Source of the DNA: Salipiger mangrovisoli
GTDB lineage: Bacteria; Pseudomonadota; Alphaproteobacteria; Rhodobacterales; Rhodobacteraceae
Reading direction: 5' to 3'
NCBI RefSeq assembly: GCF_015223355.1
Contig: NZ_JADFFK010000011.1
Location: 62,001 to 126,000, forward strand
DNA length: 64,000 nucleotides
Shown: positions 1 through 10,425 of the stretch, piece after piece
How the letters are laid out: every line of letters starts with the position of its first letter
Numbering within the stretch: the stretch's first letter is position 1
Notes under the pieces: generated by a model
Databases searched by the model: none
What the model saw: the letters and a program-made list of their open reading frames with translations, nothing else
Told to the model about the DNA's origin: nothing
Made by a program: the position numbers and the translations under genes

Positions 1-828
1 ATCGTGCCGGGCTGGGCGGCCGGCTGGTTCCGGCTTGGCGAATACTTCGAGGCGGTGGGCGAGGTCGAGGCTGCGGCCGAGGCCTGGGACAAGGCGGTTG
101 TCGCCGATCCGCGCGACCCGCTTGGCGCGGGGCTGCGCCGAGACTTGCTGCGCGGCGTGCCGGTGGCCGAAAGCATGCCTCCGGCCTTTGTCGAGCTCTT
201 GTTCGACCAATACGCGCCGCGCTTCGAGCGCTCTTTGGTGGGCAAGCTGAACTACCGCGGACCGGAACTGTTGCTTGCCGCGCTGCGGGCGCAGGGGTTC
301 ACGCAGGCTGGACACGCGCTGGATCTTGGCTGTGGCACCGGGCTCATGGGCGAGGTCCTGCGCTCCTCCTGCACCCGTCTTGACGGTTATGACATCTCGT
401 CGGGCATGCTGGCCGAGGCCGAGGTCAAAGGTCTCTACGACGGGCTCGAAAAGCGTGACATCGGGGCGATGTCGGCGATCCTGCCGCGCTTCGACCTCAT
501 CGTCGCGGCAGATGTGTTCATCTACCTCGGGGCGCTGGAGCGGGTGATCGGCTGGTGCGCCGGGGCGCTGGCTCCGGGTGGGCATCTGGCGTTCACGCTG
601 GAGCTCGGCGAGGCGCCTGTGCAGCTGCGGGAAAGCCGCCGCTTCGCGCATTCGCGCGCCTATGTTCAGGGCCTTCTGGCCGAGGCGGGGTTTGCCGGGG
701 TCGTTTTGGCGGATTGCGTGCTGCGGCAGGACCGCGGGCAGGATGTGGCCGCACTTCTGGTCACCGCGCGGGCCGCGTCGCGGGTGCTGGATCGCGAGGG
801 CGACGGCGAGGCCGAGGCGCTCGTCTAG
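1..828 (+). CDS. SAM-dependent methyltransferase with TPR-like N-terminus (5' truncated)
   Basis: The reading frame is open from the first base, so the true start probably lies upstream; a GTG at 4 is the first usable start inside the window. The first ~50 residues (alternating helices with Leu/Ala/Trp spacing) resemble a tetratricopeptide repeat. A class I methyltransferase fold follows, with motif I ALDLGCGTG near residue 110, then a YDIS acidic strand and DLIVAADVFIYLG as the motif IV region. By family knowledge it would transfer a methyl group from S-adenosylmethionine to an unknown acceptor. It converges on the outer-membrane protein gene 18 bases downstream. Fold is clear; substrate is not. 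Confidence 0.8.
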   Translation: MVPGWAAGWFRLGEYFEAVGEVEAAAEAWDKAVVADPRDPLGAGLRRDLLRGVPVAESMPPAFVELLFDQYAPRFERSLVGKLNYRGPELLLAALRAQGFTQAGHALDLGCGTGLMGEVLRSSCTRLDGYDISSGMLAEAEVKGLYDGLEKRDIGAMSAILPRFDLIVAADVFIYLGALERVIGWCAGALAPGGHLAFTLELGEAPVQLRESRRFAHSRAYVQGLLAEAGFAGVVLADCVLRQDRGQDVAALLVTARAASRVLDREGDGEAEALV

Positions 829-846
829 AGCGCCTGCCCCTGCGGG

Positions 847-1791
847 TCAGAAGTTGAAGCTGAGGTTCAGCCGAAGGGCGGCGTCGCCATCGAGGTTCGA
901 TGCCGCCTCCAGTCGCCCGCCCAGCCCGTGGCCGCCCGCGGCACCATAGTCGACACCCAGCGCCAGCTGGTCCTGCTCGAGAAGCTCGCTGGCCACGAAG
1001 CTGCGGCTCCCAGCCTCGGTGACATAGGTCAGCTTGTCCTGATCACCGCCGAAGACGGTGTAGGCGGCATAGGGGCGCAGCGTGCCGCCCACGGCGCGCA
1101 TCGGTGCCCCGAGTTCGGCACGGAAGGCGCTGGAATAGGTCACCCGGCTTTCGATCTCGCCGCCCTTGCGCACCAGATCATAATTCCCCGTGGCGTGGCG
1201 CAGCACGTCGCCGGTCATCACGAAGTCGAGTCCCGTGCCCGGCGCATCGCCCTCTTTCAGCATGGTCTCGCCGCGCAGGCTGAGGCCGAGGATGCGGCCG
1301 TCATGGTCGGTGCTGCCGCTCGCCGAAGCGGGGCTGGACAGCTTGTTGTGGGTGCGCCCCATGTAGAGCGTGCCACCATAGCTGACGCCATTCGACTCGC
1401 CGCTGTAACCGGTGCCGAGGAAATACGAGCGGATGCGCGCCTCGTGCACATCATCCTCGAGGTAGGAGACACCCTGCCCATAGCCCGCAAAGGCCGACAG
1501 GCCGTTGCTCCAGCCCCAGCCCAGCACCAGGCCCCGGCTGTTGTAATCCGAGTCCTGGGCATGGTCGGCTGCGCTGCTGCCGCCGGCGGCGTAGCCACCA
1601 AGGAAGAAGCCGTCCTGCCGGCTGGACAGGGCGGTATGGCCGATGCCGAAGCCGATCTCGCGCGACAGCAGATCGGCCTGCGTCAGCGGCGCGGGGTCGA
1701 GCGCGGGGACGCTGGCCTCCTGGGCGCGTGCGGCCAGCGGCACGAGAGCGGCGAGAAGGGCGAGGCGGAGGAGGGAGGGCGCGGATGTCAT
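847..1791 (-). CDS. Outer-membrane beta-barrel protein (autotransporter-domain-like)
   Basis: A 314-residue exported protein. An N-terminal signal peptide (hydrophobic LLRLALLAALVPLAARA, cleavage likely after ARA) precedes alternating Gly/aromatic strands typical of an outer-membrane barrel, such as GLVLGWGWSNGLSAFAGYG. The chain ends in LSFNF, a C-terminal Phe consistent with BAM recognition. It resembles a stand-alone autotransporter beta-domain without a passenger. It converges with the methyltransferase gene and lies 77 bases from recR. It could equally be a small porin-like barrel; ligand unknown. Confidence 0.72.
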   Translation of the reverse strand: MTSAPSLLRLALLAALVPLAARAQEASVPALDPAPLTQADLLSREIGFGIGHTALSSRQDGFFLGGYAAGGSSAADHAQDSDYNSRGLVLGWGWSNGLSAFAGYGQGVSYLEDDVHEARIRSYFLGTGYSGESNGVSYGGTLYMGRTHNKLSSPASASGSTDHDGRILGLSLRGETMLKEGDAPGTGLDFVMTGDVLRHATGNYDLVRKGGEIESRVTYSSAFRAELGAPMRAVGGTLRPYAAYTVFGGDQDKLTYVTEAGSRSFVASELLEQDQLALGVDYGAAGGHGLGGRLEAASNLDGDAALRLNLSFNF

Positions 1792-1868
1792 GGTCTGGCT
1801 TTAGCTCCAAGCAGGCGCTCCGCCCAGATGCCGGGGGTCACAGGCGTGTTACCCGCGGGCAGCGCGTT

Positions 1869-2462
1869 TCAGAGTTTGCGGCGGGCGTTCAGCGCCGCGG
1901 TGATCGTGCCGTCGTCGAGGTAATCCAGCTCGCCGCCGATCGGCACACCCTGCGCCAGCGAGGTGAGCGCCACGCGGCTCTCGAGCTGGTCGGCAATGTA
2001 ATGCGCCGTGGTCTGCCCATCGACGGTGGCGTTGAGCGCGAGGATGACCTCGGTGACCGCCTCGCTGTCCACCCGAGCCACCAGTTGCGGAATGCGCAGT
2101 TCCTCGGGGCCGACGCGGTCGAGCGCCGAGAGCGTGCCGCCAAGCACGTGGTAACGGCCCTTGAAGCTGCCGCCGCGCTCCATCGCCCAGAGATCACCCA
2201 CGTCCTCGACCACGCAGATCTGCCCGTTGGCGCGGCGCTCGTCGGCGCAGATCGGGCAGATCTCGGCGGTGCCCACGTTGCCGCAGTTGAGGCATTCGCG
2301 CGCGGTCGAGGCGACCTTGGTCATCAGCTCGGCCAGCGGCTTGAGCTGCAACTCGCGCTTGCGGATGAGGTGCAGCACGGTGCGCCGCGCCGAGCGCGGT
2401 CCGAGGCCCGGCAGGCGGGCCATCATCTCGATCAGCGCATCGATCTCGCTGCGGTCGGGCAT
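1869..2462 (-). CDS. recR: Recombination protein RecR
   Basis: A 197-residue protein of normal RecR length. It has an N-terminal helix-hairpin-helix region ([11 protein letters not shown]), a four-cysteine zinc module (Cys57, 60, 69, 72 in [16 protein letters not shown]), a Toprim domain beginning [15 protein letters not shown], and the C-terminal [15 protein letters not shown] element. RecR acts with RecO and RecF to load RecA at single-stranded gaps in the cytoplasm. It is the last gene of the minus-strand cluster dnaX, small membrane protein, ybaB, recR, an arrangement conserved across bacteria. All diagnostic motifs are present. Confidence 0.97.
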   Translation of the reverse strand: MPDRSEIDALIEMMARLPGLGPRSARRTVLHLIRKRELQLKPLAELMTKVASTARECLNCGNVGTAEICPICADERRANGQICVVEDVGDLWAMERGGSFKGRYHVLGGTLSALDRVGPEELRIPQLVARVDSEAVTEVILALNATVDGQTTAHYIADQLESRVALTSLAQGVPIGGELDYLDDGTITAALNARRKL

Positions 2463-2566
2463 GGGGGAGTGACCTTATGGGCGGCAGACCACGACCCGCC
2501 GGACTGCGCAGAGGGCCCGCGGCGCTCCGCTCTGTCCGGCCGGTCCCGGTGCCTGAGGCAGGCGTC

Positions 2567-2911
2567 TTAGAACGGCATCTTCATGTCGGCGGGCAGGCCC
2601 AGCTCTTCGGTGAGCTTGCGCATCTCCTGCTCGGCACGGTCCTGCGCCTTGGACTGCGCGTCCTTGATCGCGGCCAGGATCAGGTCCTCGACCACTTCCT
2701 TGTCGTCGCTGTTGAAGATCGACGGATCGATGTCGAGCCCCTTGAGTTCGCCCTTAGCGGTGGCGGTCGCCTTCACCAGACCGGCACCGGACTCGCCGGT
2801 CACCATGGTGGTATGCAGGCCTTCCTGCAGCTCGGCCATCTTGCTCTGCATGTCCTGCGCGGCCTTCATCATCTTGGCCATGTCGCCAAGACCGCCCAAT
2901 CCTTTGAACAT
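2567..2911 (-). CDS. YbaB/EbfC family nucleoid-associated protein
   Basis: A 114-residue protein matching the YbaB/EbfC family in length and sequence: an N-terminal amphipathic helix (MAKMMKAAQDMQSKMAELQ), the central strand region with KGELKGLDIDPSIF, and a C-terminal helix containing AQDRAEQEMRKLTEELGLP. Members form dimers that bind DNA with little sequence specificity. It sits between dnaX and recR, about 100 bases upstream of recR, as in most proteobacteria. The start fits the family N-terminus MFKGLGGLGDM. Confidence 0.93.
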   Translation of the reverse strand: MFKGLGGLGDMAKMMKAAQDMQSKMAELQEGLHTTMVTGESGAGLVKATATAKGELKGLDIDPSIFNSDDKEVVEDLILAAIKDAQSKAQDRAEQEMRKLTEELGLPADMKMPF

Positions 2912-3100
2912 GTGTCTTCTCCTGTAATGGGTCCTGTGCGGATGTTGCCTTCTAGATACGGGTGGCGGGGGCAGGCGGCAAGGGAGGGGCAGGCGTATTT
3001 GCGGAACAATGAAGGGCCGGGCGCGGTCGCGACAGGCCGCGCCGCGCGAAATTGCGCAAAGGTGAACGGCATGGCGCTGCTGCGCGCGGTTGCGGCGGCT

Positions 3101-3472
3101 CTACTTGCCGTCGCGTCCCGCGGCCTCGTCGAGCAGGCGCGTCAGCAGCAGCGCCGCGCCGCCCAGCATCAGCGACCGGCCAAGGGAGTCGGTGACATTG
3201 GTGGGGGCAAAGGGGGCGACGTGATCGCGGGTGGTCAGCGCGGCGCGGCGCGCGCGCGAGCGCCGGGGCAGGTCGCCGAACTGCTTGGGCTGGGGCACGT
3301 GCCCGATGCGCGGCTTGGCCTTGATCAGCAGCGCGCCGATCGCCAGCAGCCCGCCGGCGAAGACGATCGGGGCGAGCCGGTCGCGGCGGGAGGCGGGCAG
3401 CGCATCGCCGAGGCGGTCGCGCAGGGCGGGCAGGGTGGCCTTGTGCACGGCCTTGTGCGGGTCGAAACTCAT
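3101..3472 (-). CDS. Hypothetical small membrane protein in the dnaX cluster
   Basis: A 123-residue protein I do not recognise. One hydrophobic segment (IVFAGGLLAIGALLI, about residues 36-50) and a second weaker one (LMLGGAALLLTRLL, about 100-114) flank a basic Arg/Lys-rich loop (PRRSRARRAAL). It would be a two-segment inner-membrane protein with a basic cytoplasmic face. It lies 70 bases downstream of dnaX and 189 bases upstream of ybaB on the same strand, so it is likely co-transcribed. Codon use matches its neighbours. No function is assigned. Confidence 0.65.
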   Translation of the reverse strand: MSFDPHKAVHKATLPALRDRLGDALPASRRDRLAPIVFAGGLLAIGALLIKAKPRIGHVPQPKQFGDLPRRSRARRAALTTRDHVAPFAPTNVTDSLGRSLMLGGAALLLTRLLDEAAGRDGK

Positions 3473-3542
3473 GGCGGGTCCTCCGGGATATGACAGAAGT
3501 CAAACCCGGCAGCGGCGCGCGGGTTCCCGCTTCAGGTGCCGA

Positions 3543-5321
<1,779 letters not shown>

Positions 5322-5594
5322 GGAATCCGTGGCGCTCCTTCGGTTGCGGCCAAGGTAAGGTGGGGGAGGGGCGAGGTAAAGCCGGGCGTCGGGGCGGCGA
5401 CGATCCCTCCACATGTGTTGCGCGGGGACTTCCCCATGCGCCGCCGCTCTGGTATGACGCCCTCAGGCCCGATCGCAGGGGGCCGCCCCGTCCGCGGAAA
5501 GCGCGCGCACCTGCCTTTGAGAGCCGATCCCAAATCTTCGGTTTCACTCCTGCCCAGACCAGCGGACACTCGGGCGATGACGGAGGATACCGGC

Positions 5595-7118
5595 ATGCTC
5601 TTTGCTGAGCCCTTTTGGGGGCCGACCCCATCCATCGACGACCTGCGCCGCGAGGCGCGCCGACTTCACAAGTCCTACGAGGCTGGCGAGCGCGGCGCGC
5701 GCGAACGCCTGCGCGCGTTGCCGCCGCGCAATGACGGGCGGGTGCTCAAGCGCGCCGACTTCCTGCAGGTCGTGGCGCGCGAACGCGGCTTTGAAAGCTG
5801 GCCCAAGCTCAAGCTGGCGGCCGAAACGCAGGGTCTTGACCGCGCGGCGCGAATCCAACGGCTGAAGATTGCGCTGTTTCACGGGCAGATGCCGGTGGTG
5901 CAGGCGCTGCTGGCCGAGACACCCGACCTTGCCGAGGGCCACTTCGGCCTGCAATGCGCTTTGGCCGACCTGCCCGGTGTGCGCAGGGCGCTGGCGCAGA
6001 TGCCCCGGTTGGCCACCGAGCGGTTCGGGCCGCGCAGCCCGATCCTGCACCTCGCCTTCTCGCGCTGGCATCAGGTGCATCCCGAACTGCGCCCCGCGAC
6101 GCGGGAGATCGCCGCCCTGCTGGTCGCGCAGGGGGCGGATGTGAACGACGCGCAGGAGGGCGCAGGGGGAGAGAAGCTCTCGGCGCTCTACGGCGCGCTT
6201 TGCGTCGCGCGCAACCTTGATCTGGCGCGCTGGCTGCTGGAGCAGGGGGCCTCTCCCGACGATGGCGAGTCGCTCTACCATTCGGTGGAAATGGGCGCAC
6301 CGGACGGGCTGAAGCTGCTGCTCGACCATGGCGCAAGGCCGCGGGGCACCAACGCGCTCTTGCGCGCGCTCGACTTCAACGACCATGGCGCGGTGGAGCT
6401 TCTGCTCGCCCATGGCGCGCGGCTCGATGAGGACACGCAGACCATTCCCGCGCTCCATCAGGCGGCGCGGCGGGGCTGCGACCGGCGCATGGTTGACCTG
6501 CTGCTCGAGGCCGGGGCGGACCCCGCGCGCGAGTGGCGCTGGGTCTCGCCCTATGCCTATGCCAAGGTGATGGGGTGCCGCCCGCTGGTCGAGGCGCTGG
6601 AGGCGCGCGGCCTCGCCGCTGCTCTGTCGCGGGAAGAGGCGCTTTTGGCCGAGGCCGCCGAGGGGCGTATCACCACGGGCACCTACATCGATCCCGAGGC
6701 GCTGCCACCGGCCTACGACGGGCTGCTGCGCGGGCTTGCGGGCCGCCCGGACCGGCTGGCGCAGATCACCGCGCTGGTGGCGCTCGGGCTGCCCTATGAC
6801 GCAGCGGATGCCGGCGATGGCGTGACGCCGGTACAGGCGGCCGCCTGGGAGGGGTATCCCGAGGTGATGGCGTATTTCCTGGACCTGCGGCCGGACTTGA
6901 GCCACGTGAACGCCCATGGCGGCACCTTGCTCGGCACCTTGCTGCACGGGGCCGAGAACGCGCCGAAGACCGCGGAGCGCGACCATCTCGCCTGTCTGAA
7001 GCTGCTGCTCGAGCATGGGGTTGCGCTGCCGCGCAAGGCCATGGCGATGGTCGGCAGGCCCGATCTCGCCGGGTTCCTGGGGGACTGGGCCAAGGCGCAT
7101 CCGGGGCAGCTCGTCTGA
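5595..7118 (+). CDS. Ankyrin-repeat protein
   Basis: About 507 residues from ATG 5595, chosen because GGAGG lies 8 bases upstream (5582-5586); an in-frame ATG at 5577 is the alternative. The N-terminal ~80 residues (DDLRREARRLHKSYEAG, then VLKRADFLQVVARERGFESWPKL) resemble the extension common in cytosolic ankyrin proteins. The rest contains repeated ankyrin-type units such as LDLARWLLEQGASPDDGES, GLKLLLDHGARP, AVELLLAHGARL and MVDLLLEAGADP. There is no signal peptide. Ankyrin repeats mediate protein-protein contact; the partner is unknown. It is divergent from dnaX, with a 273-base shared upstream region. Confidence 0.8.
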   Translation: MLFAEPFWGPTPSIDDLRREARRLHKSYEAGERGARERLRALPPRNDGRVLKRADFLQVVARERGFESWPKLKLAAETQGLDRAARIQRLKIALFHGQMPVVQALLAETPDLAEGHFGLQCALADLPGVRRALAQMPRLATERFGPRSPILHLAFSRWHQVHPELRPATREIAALLVAQGADVNDAQEGAGGEKLSALYGALCVARNLDLARWLLEQGASPDDGESLYHSVEMGAPDGLKLLLDHGARPRGTNALLRALDFNDHGAVELLLAHGARLDEDTQTIPALHQAARRGCDRRMVDLLLEAGADPAREWRWVSPYAYAKVMGCRPLVEALEARGLAAALSREEALLAEAAEGRITTGTYIDPEALPPAYDGLLRGLAGRPDRLAQITALVALGLPYDAADAGDGVTPVQAAAWEGYPEVMAYFLDLRPDLSHVNAHGGTLLGTLLHGAENAPKTAERDHLACLKLLLEHGVALPRKAMAMVGRPDLAGFLGDWAKAHPGQLV

Positions 7119-7230
7119 TCCCGCCCGCCGGAGGGACGGGTCGCCCAAGGCGGGAAATTCTGTTTCACAAAACCGCGGCACGCCCTACAATCTGGGCTGC
7201 CGCACGTATTTTCATAAAAGGAATTTTGTC

Positions 7231-8070
7231 ATGCGTCTCAGAGGAGTGCGCCGAAGCAGCAATGTCGAGGACCGGCGCCGGTCCGGGGGCCGCGTCGCCA
7301 TGGGCGGCGGGCTCGGCGGCATCGCGCTGCTGATCGTCCTGGCCATCGGCTATTTCGCAGGCGTCGATGTCACCCCGCTGCTCAACAACAGCACGGTGCA
7401 GACTTCGAGCGAGCCGCGCGAACTGACGCCGCAGGAGAAGCTGGCCGGCGAGTTCGCCTCGCAGGTGCTGGCCACAACCGAGGAGGTCTGGAGCCAGCTG
7501 CTGCCCGAACAGGCGGGCCGCGACTACGTGCCGCCGGTGCTGGTGCTCTTCTCCGGTCAGACCGCCTCGCCCTGCGGCGGTGCCAGCGGCGCGACGGGAC
7601 CGTTCTACTGCCCGCTCGACCAGCAGGCCTATCTCGACACCGAGTTCTTCGCCACGCTCGAGCAGCAGCTCGGCGCAGAGGGCGATTTCGCCGCCGCCTA
7701 TGTGATCGCCCATGAAGTGGCGCACCACGTGCAGAACCTGCTCGGCATCCTGCCGCAGGTCGAGGAGATCCGGCAGCAGTCGAGCGAGACCCAGTCCAAC
7801 GCGCTGACCGTGCGGCTGGAGTTGCAGGCCGACTGCCTGTCCGGCGTCTGGGCGACCCATGTGGACGGCATCCTCGAGCCCGGCGACGTCGAAGAGGCGC
7901 TGAATGCCGCCAAGATGATCGGCGACGACCTGTTGCAGAAACGGGCCGGACGGGTGCCGCAGCCGCATACCTTCACCCATGGCACCAGCGCGCAGCGCTC
8001 GGGGTGGTTCGCGCGCGGCTACGAGGCGGGCAATATCGCTGCCTGCGACACTTTCTCCGGGGATATCTGA
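7231..8070 (+). CDS. Membrane-anchored neutral zinc metallopeptidase (YpfJ-like)
   Basis: 279 residues from ATG 7231. The N-terminus is basic (RLRGVRRSSNVEDRR), then one transmembrane segment (IALLIVLAIGYFAG, ~31-44), then an extracytoplasmic catalytic domain. The zinc motif HEVAHH is at residues 161-166, with a downstream LELQADCLSGVWA that supplies the likely third ligand. Conserved Cys pairs (SPCGG, YCPLD) fit this family of putative neutral zinc peptidases. The substrate is unknown for the whole family. The phosphatase gene follows after 4 bases, so the two are probably co-transcribed. Confidence 0.9.
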   Translation: MRLRGVRRSSNVEDRRRSGGRVAMGGGLGGIALLIVLAIGYFAGVDVTPLLNNSTVQTSSEPRELTPQEKLAGEFASQVLATTEEVWSQLLPEQAGRDYVPPVLVLFSGQTASPCGGASGATGPFYCPLDQQAYLDTEFFATLEQQLGAEGDFAAAYVIAHEVAHHVQNLLGILPQVEEIRQQSSETQSNALTVRLELQADCLSGVWATHVDGILEPGDVEEALNAAKMIGDDLLQKRAGRVPQPHTFTHGTSAQRSGWFARGYEAGNIAACDTFSGDI

Positions 8071-8074
8071 TCCG

Positions 8075-8584
8075 ATGATGATCCATGCGCTCTCTGTCCT
8101 CGATGGCATTCTCGCCATCTCGCCCCTGCCGGGGTCGGGTGGGGACTTCCCGGGCGACATGGAGCATGTGACCGAGTGGCGCCCGGCCATGGTGATCACG
8201 CTCGTCACGCGCGCGGAACTGGAGGCGGCTGGGGCGGCGGCGCTCGGCATTCACGTGGAGGACCACGGCTCGCGCTGGGTGCATCTGCCGATCCCCGACT
8301 TCGGCACCCCTCCCGACGAGATGCTCAGGCGCTGGCCCGAGGTCAGCGCGCAGGCGCGGCAGGCGCTCTCGGGCGGTGGCCGGGTGCTGGTGCATTGCCG
8401 GGGCGGCTGCGGGCGGTCCGGCATGGTGGCGCTGCGGCTGATGATCGAGGCCGGCGAGGCCACCGACGAGGCGCTGGCCCGGCTGCGCCACCTGCGCCCC
8501 TGCGCCGTGGAAACCGAGGCGCAGATGGGCTGGGCCCTGCAGGCGCCGCGCTGCGCCGCGCTGTTCCTGCGCCACGTCGACTGA
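8075..8584 (+). CDS. Dual-specificity / tyrosine protein phosphatase family protein
   Basis: A 169-residue cytosolic protein with the cysteine-phosphatase P-loop HCRGGCGRSG at residues 107-116 (Cys108 nucleophile, Arg114) and a candidate general acid Asp75 in LPIPDFG. The length suits a compact dual-specificity phosphatase. By family it hydrolyses phosphotyrosine/serine/threonine or a small phosphorylated molecule. The start at 8075 (two successive ATGs) lies 4 bases after the metallopeptidase stop codon, indicating an operon. The target is unknown. Confidence 0.88.
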   Translation: MMIHALSVLDGILAISPLPGSGGDFPGDMEHVTEWRPAMVITLVTRAELEAAGAAALGIHVEDHGSRWVHLPIPDFGTPPDEMLRRWPEVSAQARQALSGGGRVLVHCRGGCGRSGMVALRLMIEAGEATDEALARLRHLRPCAVETEAQMGWALQAPRCAALFLRHVD

Positions 8585-8679
8585 CCGTAGCCGTGACGAT
8601 TGCCAGCCCGTCACCGCTCGGATAGAGCGGGCGCAGAGCCAGCCTTTCGCCAGCCCCTTCCGTATCAAGGAGATGGTGA

Positions 8680-9561
8680 ATGATCCCCGGTCGCCGACGC
8701 TTTCTGACCACGCTTGCCGCCTTCGCATCCTGCCCCGCCGTTCCGGCCGTGGCGCAGATGCGGCAAGGCCCCGCCGAGTTCCCGCTGTTCGACGCCCCGC
8801 CCGCCAGCCACACGCTGACGCAGTTCGACGTGGTCGCAGAGGGGCTGAGCTACCGGCTGTTCCTGGCGTGTCCCCATGGCGAGGTCCCGGCGCAGGGCTG
8901 GCCGTCGCTCTGGATGCTGGACGGCAACGCCGCCTTCAGCCGGCTGGATGCCGCGCGGCTCGCGGCGCATCCGGGGCTGGCGGTGATCGGCATTGGCTAC
9001 CCTGTGGAAGCGGCCTTCGACGGCGCGTCCCGCGCCCGCGACTATACACCCGTGCCGCTGGAACAGCCGACGCACGGCCGCGGCCGCGACTGGCAGTTCG
9101 GGGGGCAGGAGGCATTCCGCGCCCGTCTGCTTGGTCCGCTGGCGCAGGCACTGGCCGAGCGCGCGCCGCTCGATCCGGCGCGGCGGAGTCTCTGGGGTCA
9201 TTCCTACGGCGGCGTCTTCGTGCTGGCCACGCTGCTCTCGGCGCCCGAGGCCTTCCGTGCCTACATGGCGATCAGCCCGTCCAGCGGCTTCGGTGGCGGC
9301 GCCTTGCAGGCCATGGAGGCCGGGGCGCCAAGGCTGGCGGAAGGGGGCGCCGAGGTGCTCATGATGCTCGGCGACAGCGAGCACCGCTCGGGCACGCCGG
9401 AGCCGGCGGAGCCGCGCCCCAACCCCGACACGATGGCGACGGGCGCGCGTCTCGCAGCGCGGGCCGACCTGCATGTGCAACTCGAGGTGCTGAAAGGGCT
9501 TGGCCATGGCGCGACCTTTGCCGCGTCCTTCCCGCGCAGCTTCGCGCTGGCGGACGCCTAG
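8680..9561 (+). CDS. Tat-exported alpha/beta-hydrolase (IroE/Fes-like esterase)
   Basis: 293 residues. The N-terminus GRRRFLTTLAAFA is a twin-arginine type signal with likely cleavage after AVA, so the mature enzyme is periplasmic. The nucleophile elbow is GHSYGG (residues 173-178, Ser175), and a His in GLGHGATF near residue 286 can close the triad. The WMLDGNAAF segment and general layout match the esterase D / siderophore-esterase family (ferric enterobactin and salmochelin hydrolases). Actual ester substrate is unproven; no siderophore genes are visible nearby. It converges with the next gene, one base apart. Confidence 0.85.
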   Translation: MIPGRRRFLTTLAAFASCPAVPAVAQMRQGPAEFPLFDAPPASHTLTQFDVVAEGLSYRLFLACPHGEVPAQGWPSLWMLDGNAAFSRLDAARLAAHPGLAVIGIGYPVEAAFDGASRARDYTPVPLEQPTHGRGRDWQFGGQEAFRARLLGPLAQALAERAPLDPARRSLWGHSYGGVFVLATLLSAPEAFRAYMAISPSSGFGGGALQAMEAGAPRLAEGGAEVLMMLGDSEHRSGTPEPAEPRPNPDTMATGARLAARADLHVQLEVLKGLGHGATFAASFPRSFALADA

Positions 9562-9562
9562 C

Positions 9563-10306
9563 TCAGGGGAAGATCAGGTAGCCGCCGCGTCCGCCGTCGA
9601 GGGTGAAGCTGGCGCTGCTGCCGATGCCTTCCTCGGGCGTGGCGAAGAGCGCGTTGCCCTGCGCCCCGTCGGTGCAGGCCAGCGCCGAGCCCATGCTGGG
9701 AAAGAGCGCGGGCGGTCCGTCGAGCTGGCCGAGGCAGGTGATGCGGGTGTCGGGCAGGGTGAGCAGCAGCACGTAGTTCTCGCCGTCCGAGCTCAGCACC
9801 TGTCCGAGCGCCGAGCCGCCGCCGTTGAGTTCGCCGACCCCTTGAAGCGCCTGCGCTGGCAGGGCCGGGGACGTGGTGGCGGGGGCGCGCTCGACGATGG
9901 GCGGCTGCGCGGCACGCGCGGCGAGCTGCGGCGCATCGGCGGCCGGGCCGCTGACGACGGGTGCGCCGGGCGAGTTGCGGATCTGCTTGGTGCGGGCGGG
10001 GCTGTCGCGCTCAATGGTCATGACGGGCTCGCGCACCGAGCCATCGGCGCCGGGCACGCGGGTGCCGAGGTCGATGGAAAGGCCAAGCCCGCCATAGCCC
10101 CCCCAGCCGGTGATGCCGCCCGATCCCGGCCAGCCGGGACGATGCGGATGTCCGGGACGGTCGGGACGCGCGGGCCAGCCGGGACGCTCGGGCCAGCGGA
10201 ATGGGCGGCTGCGCTCCGCGGCGTCCAGATCGACCACCGTCCCCTGCGCCCAGAGCGGGGCGGCAAGGCTGATCAGCAGCGGGACAAGACAGGCGATCCT
10301 GCACAT
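9563..10306 (-). CDS. Secreted Pro/Arg/Trp-rich hypothetical protein
   Basis: 247 residues from ATG 10306, chosen because it begins a clean signal peptide (IACLVPLLISLAAPLWA, cleavage after WAQ); an open extension to 10372 lacks this. Residues ~34-64 are low-complexity, with repeated RPGxP units and several Trp residues, followed by a Gly-rich GGYGGLGL stretch. The C-terminal half contains paired cysteines (RITCLGQ, LACTDG) and may be a small disulphide-linked domain. I do not recognise the family. It converges with the esterase gene. Confidence 0.6.
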   Translation of the reverse strand: MCRIACLVPLLISLAAPLWAQGTVVDLDAAERSRPFRWPERPGWPARPDRPGHPHRPGWPGSGGITGWGGYGGLGLSIDLGTRVPGADGSVREPVMTIERDSPARTKQIRNSPGAPVVSGPAADAPQLAARAAQPPIVERAPATTSPALPAQALQGVGELNGGGSALGQVLSSDGENYVLLLTLPDTRITCLGQLDGPPALFPSMGSALACTDGAQGNALFATPEEGIGSSASFTLDGGRGGYLIFP

Positions 10307-10425
10307 CGGGGCGACCTCCGGTTGGAAAAGTGTCGGTCCCAGAATGACATGCGAGTCGCACTCCGGGCGCAAGCCCGAACTTCGCGGGGCAAGTCGGCAG
10401 AAGTGTGACGCGCCGGGTGCTGGCC

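Noticed and set aside
5322-5594. Possible SRP RNA upstream of dnaX, a common location
   Set aside because: The conserved GGAAGGAAGCA-type tetraloop/internal-loop motif is absent on both strands; only a small GGGG/CCCC hairpin is present.
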